Counted from the stretch's first letter, positions 12,075 through 25,700 are shown. The stretch is 64,000 bases of DNA from Todiramphus chloris collaris (GCA_025345505.1 JANVCC010000047.1:7181373-7245372), one strand, 5' to 3'. Program-made: numbers and translations. The notes: generated by a model not told the origin, from the sequence alone.

Positions 12075-12440
12075 CTTGGGAGTGCTCAGCACAGCAGAGA
12101 CAGGGACCTGTTGGAGCGGGGCCAGAGGAGCCCCAGCAATGCTGGGAGGGCTGGAACCCCTCTGCTGGGAGGCCAGGCTGGGAGAGATGGGGGGGTTCAG
12201 CCTGGAGAGGAGAAGGCTCTGGGGAGACCTTCTGGTGGCCTTTCAGTGCTTCAAGGGGCCTGTCAGAAAGATGGGGACAGACTTCTGAGCAGGTTCTGTT
12301 GGGGCAGGACAAGGGGTGATGGCTTGAAATTAAAAGAGAGAGATTTAGGCTAGAGAAAAGGAAGACTTTTTTACACCGAGGGAGATGAAATGCTGGCCCA
12401 GGCTTCCTGGAGAGGTGGTCAATGCCACCAGCACAAAGAG
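12075..12440 (+). mobile_element. CR1: CR1 LINE fragment (GC-rich subfamily), 3' end lost
   Basis: Starts at agcttgggagtgctcagcaca and continues through ggagccccagcaatgctgg, ttcagcctggagaggagaagg and gtcagaaagatggggacag. It fades out in a cleaved cctggagaggtggtcaatgcc followed by an A/G-rich run. The same subfamily occurs at 59477-59985 (plus) and 35258-35740 (minus). Confidence 0.92.
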
Positions 12441-12466
12441 AAAAAAAATAAGAAGGAAAAAATAGG

Positions 12467-12868
12467 GCCTAGACCTCAGTGAAAATTTTATGATTTACAC
12501 AAGCATTGAATTATGAGAAAATAGGTGCAGGGAATTATACGAATCATGTTGCAGCAGCTAATATCCAATATTTCTGATAATTGCACATGAGCAATTGACC
12601 ACAGCTCTGTGCTTCTCACATGACACAGGTTTGAAAAGTCCTTTTCAATCCATATGTGCATCAATATGGAAAGGTAGGGAGCCCCTGTCCCAGGCTGCCC
12701 AGAGAGGTGGTGGCTGCCCCATCCCTGGCACCATTGCAGGTGAGGTTGGCCGGGGCTCTGAGCACCCTGCTCTAGTTGCAGATGGCCCTGCTCCCTGCAG
12801 GGGGGATTGGATGAGATGAGCTTGAAAGGTCTCTTCCCACCCAAACCAGTCTACAGTTCTGTAATGGC
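12467..12868 (+). repeat. Chimeric repeat unit, copy A: non-CR1 head fused to a CR1 3' end
   Basis: About 220 bases of non-CR1 sequence (for example gcagggaattatacgaatc, ttgcagcagctaat, tttgaaaagtccttttcaat) run directly into a CR1 3' end at cctgtcccaggctgccc, ending at aaccagtctacagttctgta. The whole unit recurs inverted at 22376-22795 with the same junction and roughly 85% identity by eye. It could be a local duplication made after a CR1 insertion, or a mobile SINE-like chimera using a CR1 tail. Confidence 0.75.
12690..12857 (+). mobile_element. CR1: CR1 3' end within chimeric unit A
   Basis: cctgtcccaggctgcccagag through ggtgaggttggccggggctc to gaaaggtctcttcccaccc. The octamer tail is degenerate. 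Confidence 0.93.
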
Positions 12869-14348
12869 TGTTGCAGTGCTGCTGAGCAGGATGAAGTGAC
12901 CCTCACCAACCTGCCACCAGAGAAACCCATCCCCACTGCAATGCTCTCCCCAGGAGGGAGCAGAAGGTTGTCCATGGCAATGACAGCTACAGCCAGATTT
13001 TACTACAAACACACCTTAATGCTTCTGTCTGTCACTCATCATTAACGTTTTGCATCAACAGCTTCTTACTTCTCCCCCTTAATACAATGAGTAAACTGCT
13101 CTGCACAAAAAGGCAGCCTTAAATTGCATCTTGTATCCAGGTAACCACAAAAACATGCAGCGTAGGTATGTCACACCACTCACAAAGTAACTGGTTTGCA
13201 TTTTTAGCATTTAACAAAACAATCGGTTTCCAAACTGACTTATCGTGTCTGACTGCAGCTGAGTTGAAGTTCGACTAAGATATGATTTAAAGTCTCGATT
13301 CCATTAAACTTCCTTTCCTCGTCTGCAAACGTGAATCATTTTGATGTATCTTAGGAAGTAGTACAGACCTTTTTTGTTGTTATTGTCAAAGCCTATTTCA
13401 CATCACCAAATAAGCAGCACTTCATTTCCTAAGACAAAAAATCTTCAGAAATATTATAAAACATTATCATAATGAACCAGATTACACTAAAACATTACAG
13501 GCAAATGAAAATCCTACAGTGAATAATTGCTAGACTCAATTATCTTTTACAATATAAGAAATATTTTGTGCTTCATACAACTCGGTATCAAAAGCAGGAA
13601 GGCAAACCATTGTGACATAAATTCCATTTTTGACAAGCAACGTGGCTCTACTGGAGTCACTAGCATCTGATTTCTCTCCCCTCACTTGCCTTATTTTGCA
13701 ACTTCACATATAAAATACAATTATTTTACCTAACATCATTTTGGTTTGATTCACCAAAACCAACTTTGCAACACAGCAGCTCCCTCTGGAATTTTTGCTG
13801 CAATCCTTTGAATCCTGACTACCTTACTTTTGGGATTATTTTCAAGTGTTTTAGTGGTGAAGTTCCAAATAAGTGAATTGTACCAAATTTTAAAGACTTA
13901 TCTCCAATGAGCCCAGGAATCATTTGCCAAGGAAATCATATCAGTGAATCAGTGATGATATCAAGTATTCAAAACAACAACTTCACTTACAGCCCATATA
14001 TTTTTATGATTGGCTACCATTACAAGCAATACCTACAATTCTAGTACTTTACAAGAAAAAATAATATTGTTTCCATTAATAATATAGTTTCCATTTTCCA
14101 GTGTGCTTTGTACTTCGTTTATAGGAATACCTAGACTCCAAGCTATAGTTTCAAACTAACATGGAGATGGAAATGAAATTTAAAAAAAAAAAAAAAAAAA
14201 AGGAAAAAATAATGGTGGTAGATATAGTACTATAACGACACTTAAAGTTACTTTGGAAGTTGACTTGTGAAATAGATGCCCACTCTTCCAGCTTCCATGA
14301 AAGCCCCAAGACTTCTTCAGTCAACTGCTTGGAAGAGTCCAGCACAGA
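12869..14348. other. Unique AT-rich intronic sequence
   Basis: No repeat family or exon is recognised, apart from a run of 20 A at 14182-14201. Confidence 0.55.
14182..14201. repeat. Poly(A) run of 20
   Basis: An uninterrupted A homopolymer followed by aggaaaaaataat. No retroposed body or target-site duplication was recognised beside it. Confidence 0.8.
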
Positions 14349-14767
14349 GCCAGAGAGATGATGGAGCAGAGCATCTCCCTGCTGAGGAAAGGCTGAGGGA
14401 GCTGGGGCTCTTTAGCTTGGAGAAGAGGAGACTGAGGGGTGACCTCATGAATGTTTATAAATACATAAAGGGTGAGTGCCAGGGGGATGGAGCCAGGCTC
14501 TGCTCTGTTATGTCCATTGACAGGACAAGGGGCAACGGGTGTAAGCTGGAGAACAGGAGGTTCCACAGAAACATAAGGAAAAACTTTTTCACTGTGAGGG
14601 TGACAGAACAGAAACAGGCTACCCAGAGGGGTTGTGGAGTCTCCTTCTCTGGAGACATTTAAAACCCACTTGGACCTGTTCCTAGGTGACCTGCTCTAGG
14701 TGATCCTGCTCTGGCAGGGGGTTGGACTCAATGTTCCAACCCCAAACATTCTGCGATTCTGTGATTT
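14349..14767 (+). mobile_element. CR1: CR1 LINE, 5'-truncated with intact 3' end
   Basis: Starts at ccagagagatgatggagcaga. ORF2 C-terminal remnants read [20 protein letters not shown] and [18 protein letters not shown]. The 3' end is ggcagggggttggactcaatg with tail attctgcgattctgtgatt. About 25 bases are missing between cactcaatgt-type sequence and the final ccaacc. Confidence 0.95.
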
Positions 14768-17700
14768 TTTTTTCTTCAGTTAAGCTAGAAAATAAACTAA
14801 GAACAAAACCAATCACTACTTAGAATACACACACACTCCAAAGCACAGTAAGAAGCCCAGATCCTCCTGCAAACCGGATTATTTGCTGAATCTGTTGGAG
14901 CAATCTGAGCACTGCTCGCTCTTTCTCTGGAAATTCATGTTTCCAAGTCATCCGTCTTCTATTGCTTCTCATCGCCTTCTGAACGTGAGGAGAGCGGCGA
15001 AGAGCGAGCGCACACTTAGTTAGCAGATGTCAGCAACTCTCTTCCACACGTTGCACAATTAACGGATTTACAAGATCAGGGGTTAGGATTTAAGCACACA
15101 CTGCAAACATGTGAAACAAAATTCTTGTAAACGTACTTCTTGGGGCGTAGAGATGTTTTCAATACATATCCTGCCATGCCGGCTGAGAGGCAGAAGTTGC
15201 CATGTGAAGCACAACCAAGAGCTATGTACAGAATATACATTCTGGCTACGCACAGAATGGGTTATTTGCCGTGCCGAAGAAGCTCCGCACCGCTGTCTGT
15301 GTTTTGTCTAAAGCTTCCACTAACTTCTGTAACTAAAAAAAGATCTGCTGAAAATTAATCCCTTTTACTCTCTTATGTAAGGCTTTAGAGATAGAGAGAA
15401 GGGGGTTTTAATCATTTGGAATGTATTTATTTTCTAAAAGAAAAAAACCCTCCTCAGCTAGGCAGCAATGCCATCCATTTCACAGCGCTCCAGCTTCATT
15501 TTTTGTGCCGACTGTAACTTGCCAGACTTCGCCGTAAGATGAACAATTAATAGATAAATGGATCTAGGCTATTCCTGTGCTTTGCTCAGCATTCTGATAA
15601 GGCTTGTCATGATATAGGGAGGTAAAACTCACTAAGCTTTAACAGAATGTAAGTTAATTTCCTGCAAGAATAATGTAAGGGAGATTTTTTATTAAAACCT
15701 AATTACTTCTACTTCATTATCACTTCAGTAGGTGGATTGGCTGATATCATTATTGTAATGGAGGTCAGAGAGAATGAATCAGTCCAGTCTTACCAATATA
15801 CTGCTTCCTCTCATCTTTTTGTAATAGTCTGTCACCTTTTCTTGTATTTCAGTAATAAAATTCACAGAGGTCATCCCGGCAAAGTGAAAAAACAATGACT
15901 GAAAAGTGTTGATGGCAGACAAGCTCTTACTGCCTTTTCTTAACAAAAACTTCATCCAGAACTTCTTCTAGTCATAGGGACCACCAGCGATATTGCTACA
16001 ATCAAAGAATTTAACTCCCAGCCTGGTTTGGCAGATGAGAAGAACCTCCTCGTTTTGTGAAGACTCAGGGGCAGAAATTCTGTGATCTATTCTGACACTT
16101 CCGGCTACTTCAGGGGTGATCTACAGCTTGGCAACTCTACCTGACACACATAGACAGAAACTACCTTGAACTTCTGGTTGCTCTAGAATCCTCTTCTTTC
16201 CTCAGTCAAATATATTTAATTTAGCACCAGAAGTAACTTAAATTATGACAATTTATAAGCCAGATTTAAAGATATTTATGCTTGACTAGAAGACTTGCTG
16301 TCTTGATACCCCCTGAGTAAACCTTTCATCAGCAGTAGCCCAGAACATTTTTCCAATCCTTCAGGGGAAAAAAACCCAAAGGCGGAAACAAAAGCCTAGG
16401 AAACTAATAAAATCCTACAAAATCTGATTCCTTTAAGAACTGAAGTCTGTAATAACTATATATTTTTAGGAAAAGCTAGGATTCCTAAGAAAGGATGGTG
16501 AGGTTTGAGTGTAGCTAGTTCAGTAAGTTGTTGTTATTATTATTAAAACCACTAAAGTTTATTTCACACCTACAAAAACTAGCGAATGATTTATATGTTT
16601 ATATACCGTTTAGAAGCAGTTTATAAACAGATTAAAAACTGTTTATAAGCAGTTTACATGTATGATTCCTTCTTTAAATTGCCAGAGTTTCTTCTCCTGC
16701 CACACTCTACCGAACTTCTTTCCTCCATCAGGGATGTCGACCTCCTCAATTTCTGGTTTCCTTCCAAGGTACCTTCCCTCTGACTCAATATTCAAAAACA
16801 TTCAACAAGCCACCCACTTCTTTCTTCAATTCAATCGGTTTGAAAGGGCACTCAAAAGGTTACCCATTCCATGTGCTAACCTGCCCGCAAAAAGCGTTCC
16901 TTGGATGAACTAAATTTCATCCCACATGAAACAACAAAAACCAGTATTTCATACCTTTAAAATCTCAAATGCTTTTCTACCAGATGGAAAAACAGTGGTT
17001 GAGCCAAAATACCAGCACTTCACTTATTCTCTGTAGCATTCTTTTCATTTCATGGCAGCTGAAAAGATTTATTTCTTTTCTTTTTACAGACTAACACACT
17101 AGTTTGCTCCATTAAAAAAAAAGAAAAAGAAAAAGGAAAAAAGTCTGAATACACTGAAGATTTTCTAAGACACTACTAAAAATGTTGCTTAAGGGTTCTC
17201 AAACGTCCAAGAAAATCATTACCAGAAAATTACTTTTTAATCAAGCATGAGGAGGAAAGAAGAAAGAATTTTACTCCCTACAACGGAGCAGATGCTTAAA
17301 CAGTTAGAAAACATTGTTTGTGCTTCAAGAGGGACCATATCTCCCAAAATAACCAAAATTCTCTAATATTTAGCTTACATCCACAGGGCAACTGAAACTT
17401 AAGATCTTCCCATAGCTTACCTTTCCTTATTACAAATTTCTAGCATAAACCATGAGGTCACTCTGCTCTCATCTGTGGGTTTCCATCTCTCTCAGTTAGG
17501 ACGGCAATTCTAGACTAGCTATTTTTTCTTTGACACTACTCAACTTCTGTTAGTAAGGTTATTACGACCTAGAGAGAATCCTGCAATCCTCAATCCTCCC
17601 CAACCTTGCTTTTCAGTGGTTTTAAATTCTCTGAAGATAAGGTGAAATGGATACTTAGCACTGTAATTACTTAACAATGTCTCCAATCCTTCAGTAGCAC

Positions 17701-20059
17701 CAATAAGTAGTGTTTTAGGGTTGGTTGTGTCAAAAAAGCTAAGATAATATGATAGTAGAGTAATATAAACATTCCCTGTTTTTAAAAAATAATTGGCATT
17801 TTAATAGAAAATCCAGTGAATATAATTTGCTGCTGAAAAAGTCAGCTACAAACTCCACAATTTATGGGGTTTTTTCCTTATACTTCTGCTTTGTTCTTCT
17901 ATAGGTATTCACACAAACATTTTGCAGCTTTTAGGCTCAATACGGTCAAACTGATCCTAAATAAGAAGAGATTCCAAAGCCATGCAAATCATCACCCAAG
18001 ATGCTGAAAAGCATGACGAGATGTAGCTCAGGCTTTCAGAAAACAAATTCCCTAAAGAATTTTTGCTAGCCTTGCACTAACCTAAGGAGAACCTGCACCT
18101 GAGTCAACTGTGAGCTGGAGCTCACAGGAGTGACAAAGATAAGCAAGATTTGAAGCCACATCTGTCACCTTACGCAGGGACACCCACACTGCTGCTAGAG
18201 TCATCACCCAGCTCCAAGCGCCAACACCCCTTACAAAACATTTCTATTTTGCCAATGGCTCTGGTGGGATTTTATTTCAATGAAAGTTGGAGTTAAAGGC
18301 AGATTGCAGGTGTTTTAAAGTGGGAAGCGATACGGGCGCCCTGTTGGGAATTGGGAACTATCACAAGTACCTCTCGGGTTTATTTCACCCTCTGCCACTG
18401 ACTCATTATCTCAAGTGAGTCACTTAACCTGCATGGGTCAAGTAGATTATCAGTAAATTAGGCAGGATCCCAGACAGCCTCACGGTTGTTATGAGGTGTT
18501 AATTCATTTCTGGAAAGAAAATAAAAAACATTTGACATTCTCAGAGAAATAAGAATGCAAATTTTATTACTGCCAGCTAACGAGAAATTAGCTTCTAAGA
18601 AAGCCAACCTACGTGTCACAGGGGTTCTTCTGCATGATAAATGACTCTCCCGAATAGTCCCAGGTGGTGAATGTCACTTTTCCCAGCCCCTGCCCCATTT
18701 TTCACGTCCAAGTGCTTTTTTTGTACCAGGTATGCAGAAGGCTGGCCTGAAACACGGGCGCTAACTCTCAGTTCACACACACCCCACACAAAAATGGGGA
18801 CAGAGCATCCAGTTCATATTGTTCTGGAGACTAACTTTTTTGTCATGAGTACCACGTCCTTGATTAATTTTCCTGTTTCCTGAAAAGCAGAACCGTAACT
18901 CCCTATGCAATATTGAGCACAAATACTTACTTTACAGCCTACTATTATTTATTTGACAGGTACATTAAAACCAAGCCTGTCAAAGCCATTTATATGTGTT
19001 TTACTATTCTATGATTATTATTATTATTATTACCTGAAGCCAGAAGCAGAAAGAGTGTTTACTACGCAGTAATAAGCAATATTTGGCATTAGCAGGCACA
19101 AGCAATACAGAGGTCATCGACTTGTGGTGAGGGAATAGACTTTTATTGTTGGCTCACAGGGAAACATCTTGTTACTAACACCTTCTTCTGCGTTCCCCCA
19201 CCCCCTTGTTTTAATTGAAACAGGAATAAACTGTTTTCCAGTTTCGCTAAACAAACGGAAAAAAAAGATCAGGCTGGCAGAAGGAAGAAAAGGTCTTTTC
19301 TCAGGAGACATTTCTTAAATGCATAACCTTCGATAACCTTTAGCTTCTCTATGTATAACATGAAATTCTGTTACAGTCGAACACAACTGTTCTTTGAAAT
19401 GGGTGAAGAATTGTTTCAACCATTACTGCTACACCATCTGTTACGCAAAATAGCAGGTTGAAATGCAGAAGCTAGGAAGCATTTCAAGGCCCACCTCTGC
19501 AGCCAAAACCACTCTTTAAGCCACTACAGACCAGTACTTCTACTGAAAGTGGGCTGTATATTTTGACTGTCTTCCCTTTCCTACCCTATGAGGCTGCACC
19601 GTAAAACCAAGTCAACGATGCAACTGATTCTCTGTTCTCTCTCTTGATTTACTTTATACTGCTGGGGATGTGGGAGAAGGTGGTGTCAGATCCTCAAGAC
19701 CAGTACCAGGCCATACTGTCCCACCCAAAGCCCTGCCCCTGGAGTCCCATTTCAGCTCCACCCTGGGCCTGTGAAGGAGCTGTGGCCACCCTTGGCTCCC
19801 AAAACCCCTTTCCCTAAGCAGCAGCCAGCCCTTGCTGCTCCCTAATGAGGGAAGGAAGGTGTTGGTCAGGTTAATATAAGCATGTGGGAAACTACAGCCT
19901 AAGAACCAGACTTCAGCTCAGATCAGCCACAGGAAATAAAAATGTTTGACCTTCCTTTCCAGCTGTACAAACCCCAGTAAAAAAAAATTACATCCTCAGC
20001 AGCACTGACATGTAAAATACCACATTTGTTACATGAGAAAGCACCAAAACGGAGAACCA
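14768..20059. other. Long repeat-free intronic tract
   Basis: The longest stretch without CR1 (5.3 kb). It opens with a CpG-retaining segment (about 14940-15310), is then AT-rich, and includes an (ATT)n run near 19011 and a GC-rich patch at 19675-19870. No coding frame with splice signals was found. Absence of CR1 insertions in a window this CR1-dense may mean insertions are selected against here. Confidence 0.5.
19011..19032. repeat. (ATT)n microsatellite
   Basis: About seven units of att in a row, ending in acctgaag. Confidence 0.8.
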
Positions 20060-20165
20060 TTGAACCATCTGGGTGGGAAGAGACCTTCAAGATTATCAAG
20101 TCCAACTGTTAACCCAGCACTGCCATGGCACCACTAAACCAGGCCCCTCAGCACCACATCTACAC
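20060..20165 (-). mobile_element. CR1: Short CR1 3' end
   Basis: Reads (plus) aaccatctgggtgggaagagacc, agattatcaagtccaac, ttaacccagcactgccatgg, caggcccctcagcaccaca. The octamer tail is lost or diverged. Confidence 0.88.
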
Positions 20166-22375
20166 AACAAACAAGACATTGTTCCAGTTTTAATCGTGCT
20201 GTCCTCAAAACTTCCATTGGGAAGTTCTCTCTTATTGTAATAAAATATTGCTCTTCCAAAAAGACCCTTGAAAATGTATTTAGAAATTCCATTTCTAACA
20301 ACAGGATTTGGATCTTTTAAAAGATCATGAGAATATCTGAGGCAAAATGCTGTTTGCTACCACAAAAAAAGAATGCACTGAACAAAGAAAAACAGTAATT
20401 ATACTTTTAATTACTGCGCTATAATTAACACATCTTGTATAACAAACTTTAGAATTGCAAGCACAGAATATCAGATGAGGGCCAAACTTGGTGTCATCTG
20501 CTGCTATTCGCAGTTAATTAGCAACCTCAAAATTGCAGAGAAATGGTATCAGTGTCTGAAAAGATGCTTTTTCACAATTTAACCTTGACGTGGGAAGAAG
20601 CGCGAAGCTTTAAGCATTAAGTATTGAGGAACGCCTTGAAAAAAAACGGCTGCAACATCATTTATCCTAAACATCAGTCCTGCATCCGTCTGCATGGAAG
20701 CCAAGTGAAACTGCATCTCTTCACGTGTGGGTCTCAAAGTAAAGGCAACCACCTCGCTCAGGACATCCCGTGGCTTGGCAGATCTATGGAAAATCACCAA
20801 CATGGTTCTATCTGGTCGCCTTCTGGAGTCAGAATACTTGCAGCCATAAATATTAATACATGTGCCTTTTCAGACCTATCTTCAAATGTTCCATCATGAA
20901 AAACAAGAAGGGACATATTTTAATAGGCAAAGCAAAGCTCAGGCAACTATTAAGTAGAGAAACAGATATCCCAGAATCCTTTAGGGAATTTGACAGTTGG
21001 CACTTCCCTAGACTCTGCAGCATTGATATGCTAAAATGCAGCACACCAACAAAGCTTTAGTTGGGAAACATATCCGTGGAAAAATAATAATGATGCTTAG
21101 AAAAAGCACCTCGAGTTAGAAGCGGCAAAGAGAGAAATTCTGCACCCAGTTACAAACAACGCTGACGTGAAACATCAAGTCCATGGCTGGTGGATTCAGC
21201 AGAATTTGGCAAGCTGCTACGAAGACTTCTGGACCACAGAGATCTCATGCACGTACTGAGCATAAAGCAGAAGGAAGAGAGACCCAAATTCTTGCAACTC
21301 TATTCTCCCAAGAAGTATTACAGCATGTGAACTGTACAGAATAGGAACAAGAAGAGAATCTTTTCAAGAAACCTTTTGGCAATTAATTTATTTTTTTTTA
21401 GCAGCACTTCAGTCATTGAAGCATCACTGCAGTAGTAGTTTTTATGTCCATATTACTGGTGAAGAACTACCTTTCCTTGAAAGACTATTTTCATCTGAAT
21501 GACAGTGATACAGGTAAATAAAAGATCTGAGAGGAGCCCTTTCCTGGAATTTCAAACATTTGTTTCATTAATGGGAAACAAAGCCACAAAATTTGTATTC
21601 ATGTCTGGATAATTTCACATGTGCATTGCTAAGCGTCTTTCAGTAGATTGTGACAACTGGAGACTTCAGATTCCAGTAATAATCCACCCGGGAGAAGATT
21701 TTTTTTATGACTCATTTGCTGTTGAGTCAGAACATCACTGCTGTTTAGTGAAAATAAAGCTATGAAGGGGAAGAACTGATAGGAAAGATACATCTAAACT
21801 GAACCTTAATAGTAGAGATCTGGAGGCATTTCCATCAGGCGTGGCTTGAAGAGGAGGAGGTGAAGAGAATGATGAAACCAAAGGGGAAGCTGGAATCTCC
21901 CACACACTCAGTGAAGTGAGGAGTTTCCACCATCATTGCCTTGAACTTAGGCAACTTCATTTCACTCCTATCCTACTGTGGGGTTCTATGGGCCTTTTTG
22001 AATCCAGATCTCACCTTTTTCTCATCTGGAAATGTTTGGGGTGTTGGGAAGAGCTCAATCCCATAAGAGCAACTGATGAACATGCCCAGTTATGCTCCAA
22101 CAAAAATGAGAACAACACAAGAGCGGACTGTGACACCTAGAGAAAGTAAAGACTGTTAACAGTATGGGGAAAGCAGGAGCTCATATGTGGCAGAAGGTTG
22201 TACCTCCCCTCTAAGGTAAGGGGAAAAATGAAACAGTAGAATTTTAAGTAACATACATATATATATATATTAAAATGTAATACAATTATATTTGAACTTC
22301 ATGCAGAATTATAGTGTATGAGTTACAGGTAAGAAAAATGCATCTGTAGCTTCCATGTTCTAAGATGACTCATAC
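20166..22375. other. Unique AT-rich intronic sequence
   Basis: No repeat or exon is recognised. A short (AT)n run lies at 22256-22270. Confidence 0.55.
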
Positions 22376-22565
22376 AATCATAGAATGGTTTGGGTTGGGA
22401 GGGACCTTTCAAGGTCATCTGATCCAACCCCCCTGCAGGGAGCAGGGCCATCTGCAACTAGAGCAGGGTGCTCAGAGCCCTGGCCAACCTCACCTGCAAT
22501 GGTGCCAGGGATGGAAACCTTCCAGACATCGACCACCTCTCTGAGCAACCTGTGCCAGGGTCTCC
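22376..22565 (-). mobile_element. CR1: CR1 3' end within chimeric unit B
   Basis: Left end aatcatagaatggtttgggttgg gives the tail and 3' hairpin region; it continues through gcagggccatctgcaactag to gagcaacctgtgccagg. Confidence 0.94.
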
Positions 22566-22795
22566 CCACATTTCCATATTGATACACATATGAAAACATA
22601 TGGATTGAAAAGGGCTTTTCAAACCTGTATTGTGTGAGACGCACAGAGCTGTGATCAGTTCCTCACATGCAATTATCACAAATATTTGATGTTATTAGCT
22701 GCTGCAACATTATGACTCAGATAATTCCCTGCACCTGTTTCCTCATAATTAAATGCCTGCGTACATCATTAAATTTTCAATCAGGTCCAGAGAAT
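22376..22795 (-). repeat. Chimeric repeat unit, copy B (inverted relative to copy A)
   Basis: The reverse complement of 12467-12868, with the CR1 3' end at 22376-22565 and the non-CR1 head at 22566-22795. Shared head words include gcagggaattat, ttgcagcagctaat, aggtttgaaaag, cttttcaatccatatg and tcaatatggaaa. This copy has an extra dozen or so bases inside the CR1 part (near 22517-22530) not present in copy A. Confidence 0.75.
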
Positions 22796-25700
22796 GCTTT
22801 TTTTCCTGTATGCTACTGAAACGCAGTTGATTAGAAATGTAGTGACTCCTGGATGAAGAACACATTCTTTCAGCTGGTGAGGGAAAGAACTATATTGCTG
22901 TAGCACCAAGAACAAACGTATTGAGCTCTTTAATTCAGCTCATGGAATTAATGAAAGCCTTTTAATTGCTGCTTCTCTGAGTTCTGCAAACATATACGCA
23001 GGGGTTACGAATGCATCTGATAGGCTGAGAAATCTGATTGCTTCAAATATAAGAGGACTTGAATACAATACAAAACGGAATCCATCCATTTGCTTGGCTC
23101 TGCGGCCACCTGACATACTGCCACCTGACTCTCCTCAACTTGGGAGCAGAAGTCCAAAAAGTGTAGGCATCTGGAGATACTTGAAGCCACACTGCAAGAA
23201 GAATCTCTAGGTGGCCATACTTAGCCTCCTAAACGTGCTGCTTTTGGTTGAATCAATTATTTTCACTGAAAAAAAAAAAAAAATGTTGCTTATGCCCACA
23301 CACCAAGTGAGGAAACTTTACTCTCTGCAAAATTTTAGATATTTTCCAGTATTGCATATCAGATTTTAATACAGAGTATTCCCCATGAGGTTTGGTTAAG
23401 GTTAATGATGTAACTGAAACCACACAATTCTCTGCTAAAAGGAGGAAGACAGAAGGATGATAAAAAAAAAACACTGTTCTTAAATTGTGATAAAAAATAC
23501 TGTTTTGGTTGGACTGTGAGCCTGGTTTTCACCCTGATGAAGAAGAATTTTTCTCTATCACTGCCTTGTACTTCAGAGTCATTTCAAATTCAACCCAAAG
23601 AACAAGCACTCTGTGAATGACAGGTCTGCCAAATAGCTTTCTGATGTAGCATTTAATGACCTCTGTCTCAAATCACTCAAATCAATGACTTTTTGGCCAC
23701 TCTTACTGTAGTCACAGCTCGAGCTGCTAACAACACGCTATCAGTCATCAACGCCTGCCAGCAAATTAAGCGCTGTAAGAAGGGATGAAAAAATCTCCCA
23801 TAAATCTAATTGAGACAAGATTTCCCTCTTTAATTTCAGTAATAACCCTTAAAATCATACACCAGGAAGATGATTCCCTGAGGAATCCTAACGTTTGTGC
23901 TCCTAAAGAGGAGCGATGGAGTCCATCTCCAGCTCAGGGGCATTTTAACGGTGGCTACGACTGTGATCTCGTCTCGCAGCAGAACTTTCTTAAAAGATAA
24001 ACTTCTAACTCAGGAAAGAACTGACGTAGCCCCTGAAATGGAGGCAGTCACACTACATACTTTAAAGCCTGTAGATGCAAGGAACAGTTTTGATCCACTC
24101 TTTATTAGTTTCTAAAGGGCAGGATGGATGAGAAGAAATCTAATGAGATAAGCATGAGACTGAAAGAAAAGCCCTGAAGACTGCGAAATATTAAGAGGCT
24201 TTTTTTTCCAGTAGATTAATTACTAAACAAGAAAAAGCTTATTTAGGAATACTCTGAATATTCTTCTTCCTCCTGACCTCACGATGCAGTGAGTGCAGCT
24301 CTTCGAGGGAGCATCTTCTGACTCACTGTTTATTCACAGTCCTCACAGGATTTTTACTGGTCACAGCTTTTCTCAAACTGGCGAGGTGTTTTCTTTCTCT
24401 GGTAGAAGAAAACAGACAGGCAAACGAGCACAAAAATCATATTGCTATTTAATACACATCTGGAGAAACTGGAGCAGAAACTGCTGTGGTTTCAGTAAGA
24501 CACCTGTGGCAGGGAAGGTACAATAACATTGCCTCCAGCACTGAGGGGCCACTGAGGGAACCCTATGCTAAAAGCATGTGCTACTTCATTTCTAGTACTA
24601 CAGGGTCGCAAAGTACCCAGATTAAAGCTTCCTGAGGTACGTTTACCTCTTCCAGGCATATCTGCAGTAAAGAAAATTTACATTCTGTGTGGTCTTTTCT
24701 GAAGCAAGAGCTTTGACCAGAAATAACTGAATTTTTCTTCTCCAGGCCAATACCGCAGTTGAAAACTGGCGGTTCACTGGAAGGTAATGCAAAGATAGCC
24801 GTCCTGAGCCCCCAATAAAATACTTCGATCATCATTTACAGGCTTTAAACATGAGGCACTTTCCCTTCCTTCTGCTGGGATCCTCCTACCTCACTTTTCC
24901 CCTCTCCTGTTGGGATACTCCTCCCTCATCTGAAGGAACTCCTCATGAACACTCTGGGGAGGGAAAACAAGCACGCAAAGAGAAGTCCAGTTGCTCAGCA
25001 TACTTCTACTTTTAACTTAGCAGGTAAATCTGAAACAAGACTCTGACACACTTAACCAGCAGGATAGTGTCTGGCGCTATGGGTGGAAGATGGGAGGGAG
25101 GCTGGGTTTCCAATGTGTAACTGTAAAACATTGCAATCCTAAACAGTTTGGTTGTCAAGAAATCCACTTCAGACCCAGCTCCAGGGTCTAGCTTATTACA
25201 CTAGCTGCTCCTCAGCATATATTCTGGCAGGTGCTACATATAACCTCAGCAGGAGCAGGTAATCACAGCAAGGGAAATGAGCATGGCACTATGTGATGTT
25301 ACAGAGAAACGCCCTTAGCAGCCAATTTCTATCTTCCAGGTTGCTTCAAGAATACTCTGGTTTAGTGAGAAGTGAATTCCCAGTTCTTTCAAATAGCTCC
25401 TGATCGCTACAGAAGAGTTTCTCAAACATCTCCCACTCACTTCCACGAGTTGTAGCATGTTCTACGATTCTGCACTTGGACATCAGAGGGCTGCTGGAAC
25501 TCCTGAGGAAACAGGACAACTGTTACCTTCCTCTTGGGAAGCTGCAGTTCCAAATACCACACAAAGCCCATCACTTCAAGTGGAAATTTGCCCACCTACA
25601 CTGGGCACTACCTCATATCACACTGTTCATATTCTAAATGCTTTGTTCTACCAAAGAATGTAAAAAATGTGTAAAATAAAAGTGATATGTAGAAAACAGC

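Noticed and set aside
12600-12660. RNA polymerase III B box in the chimeric head (ggtttgaaaagtcc)
   Set aside because: Spacing and the last bases do not match the GGTTCGANNCC consensus and no A box was found at a suitable distance.
14182-14201. Poly(A) run as the end of a processed pseudogene
   Set aside because: No gene-like body lies upstream on either strand and no flanking direct repeats were seen.
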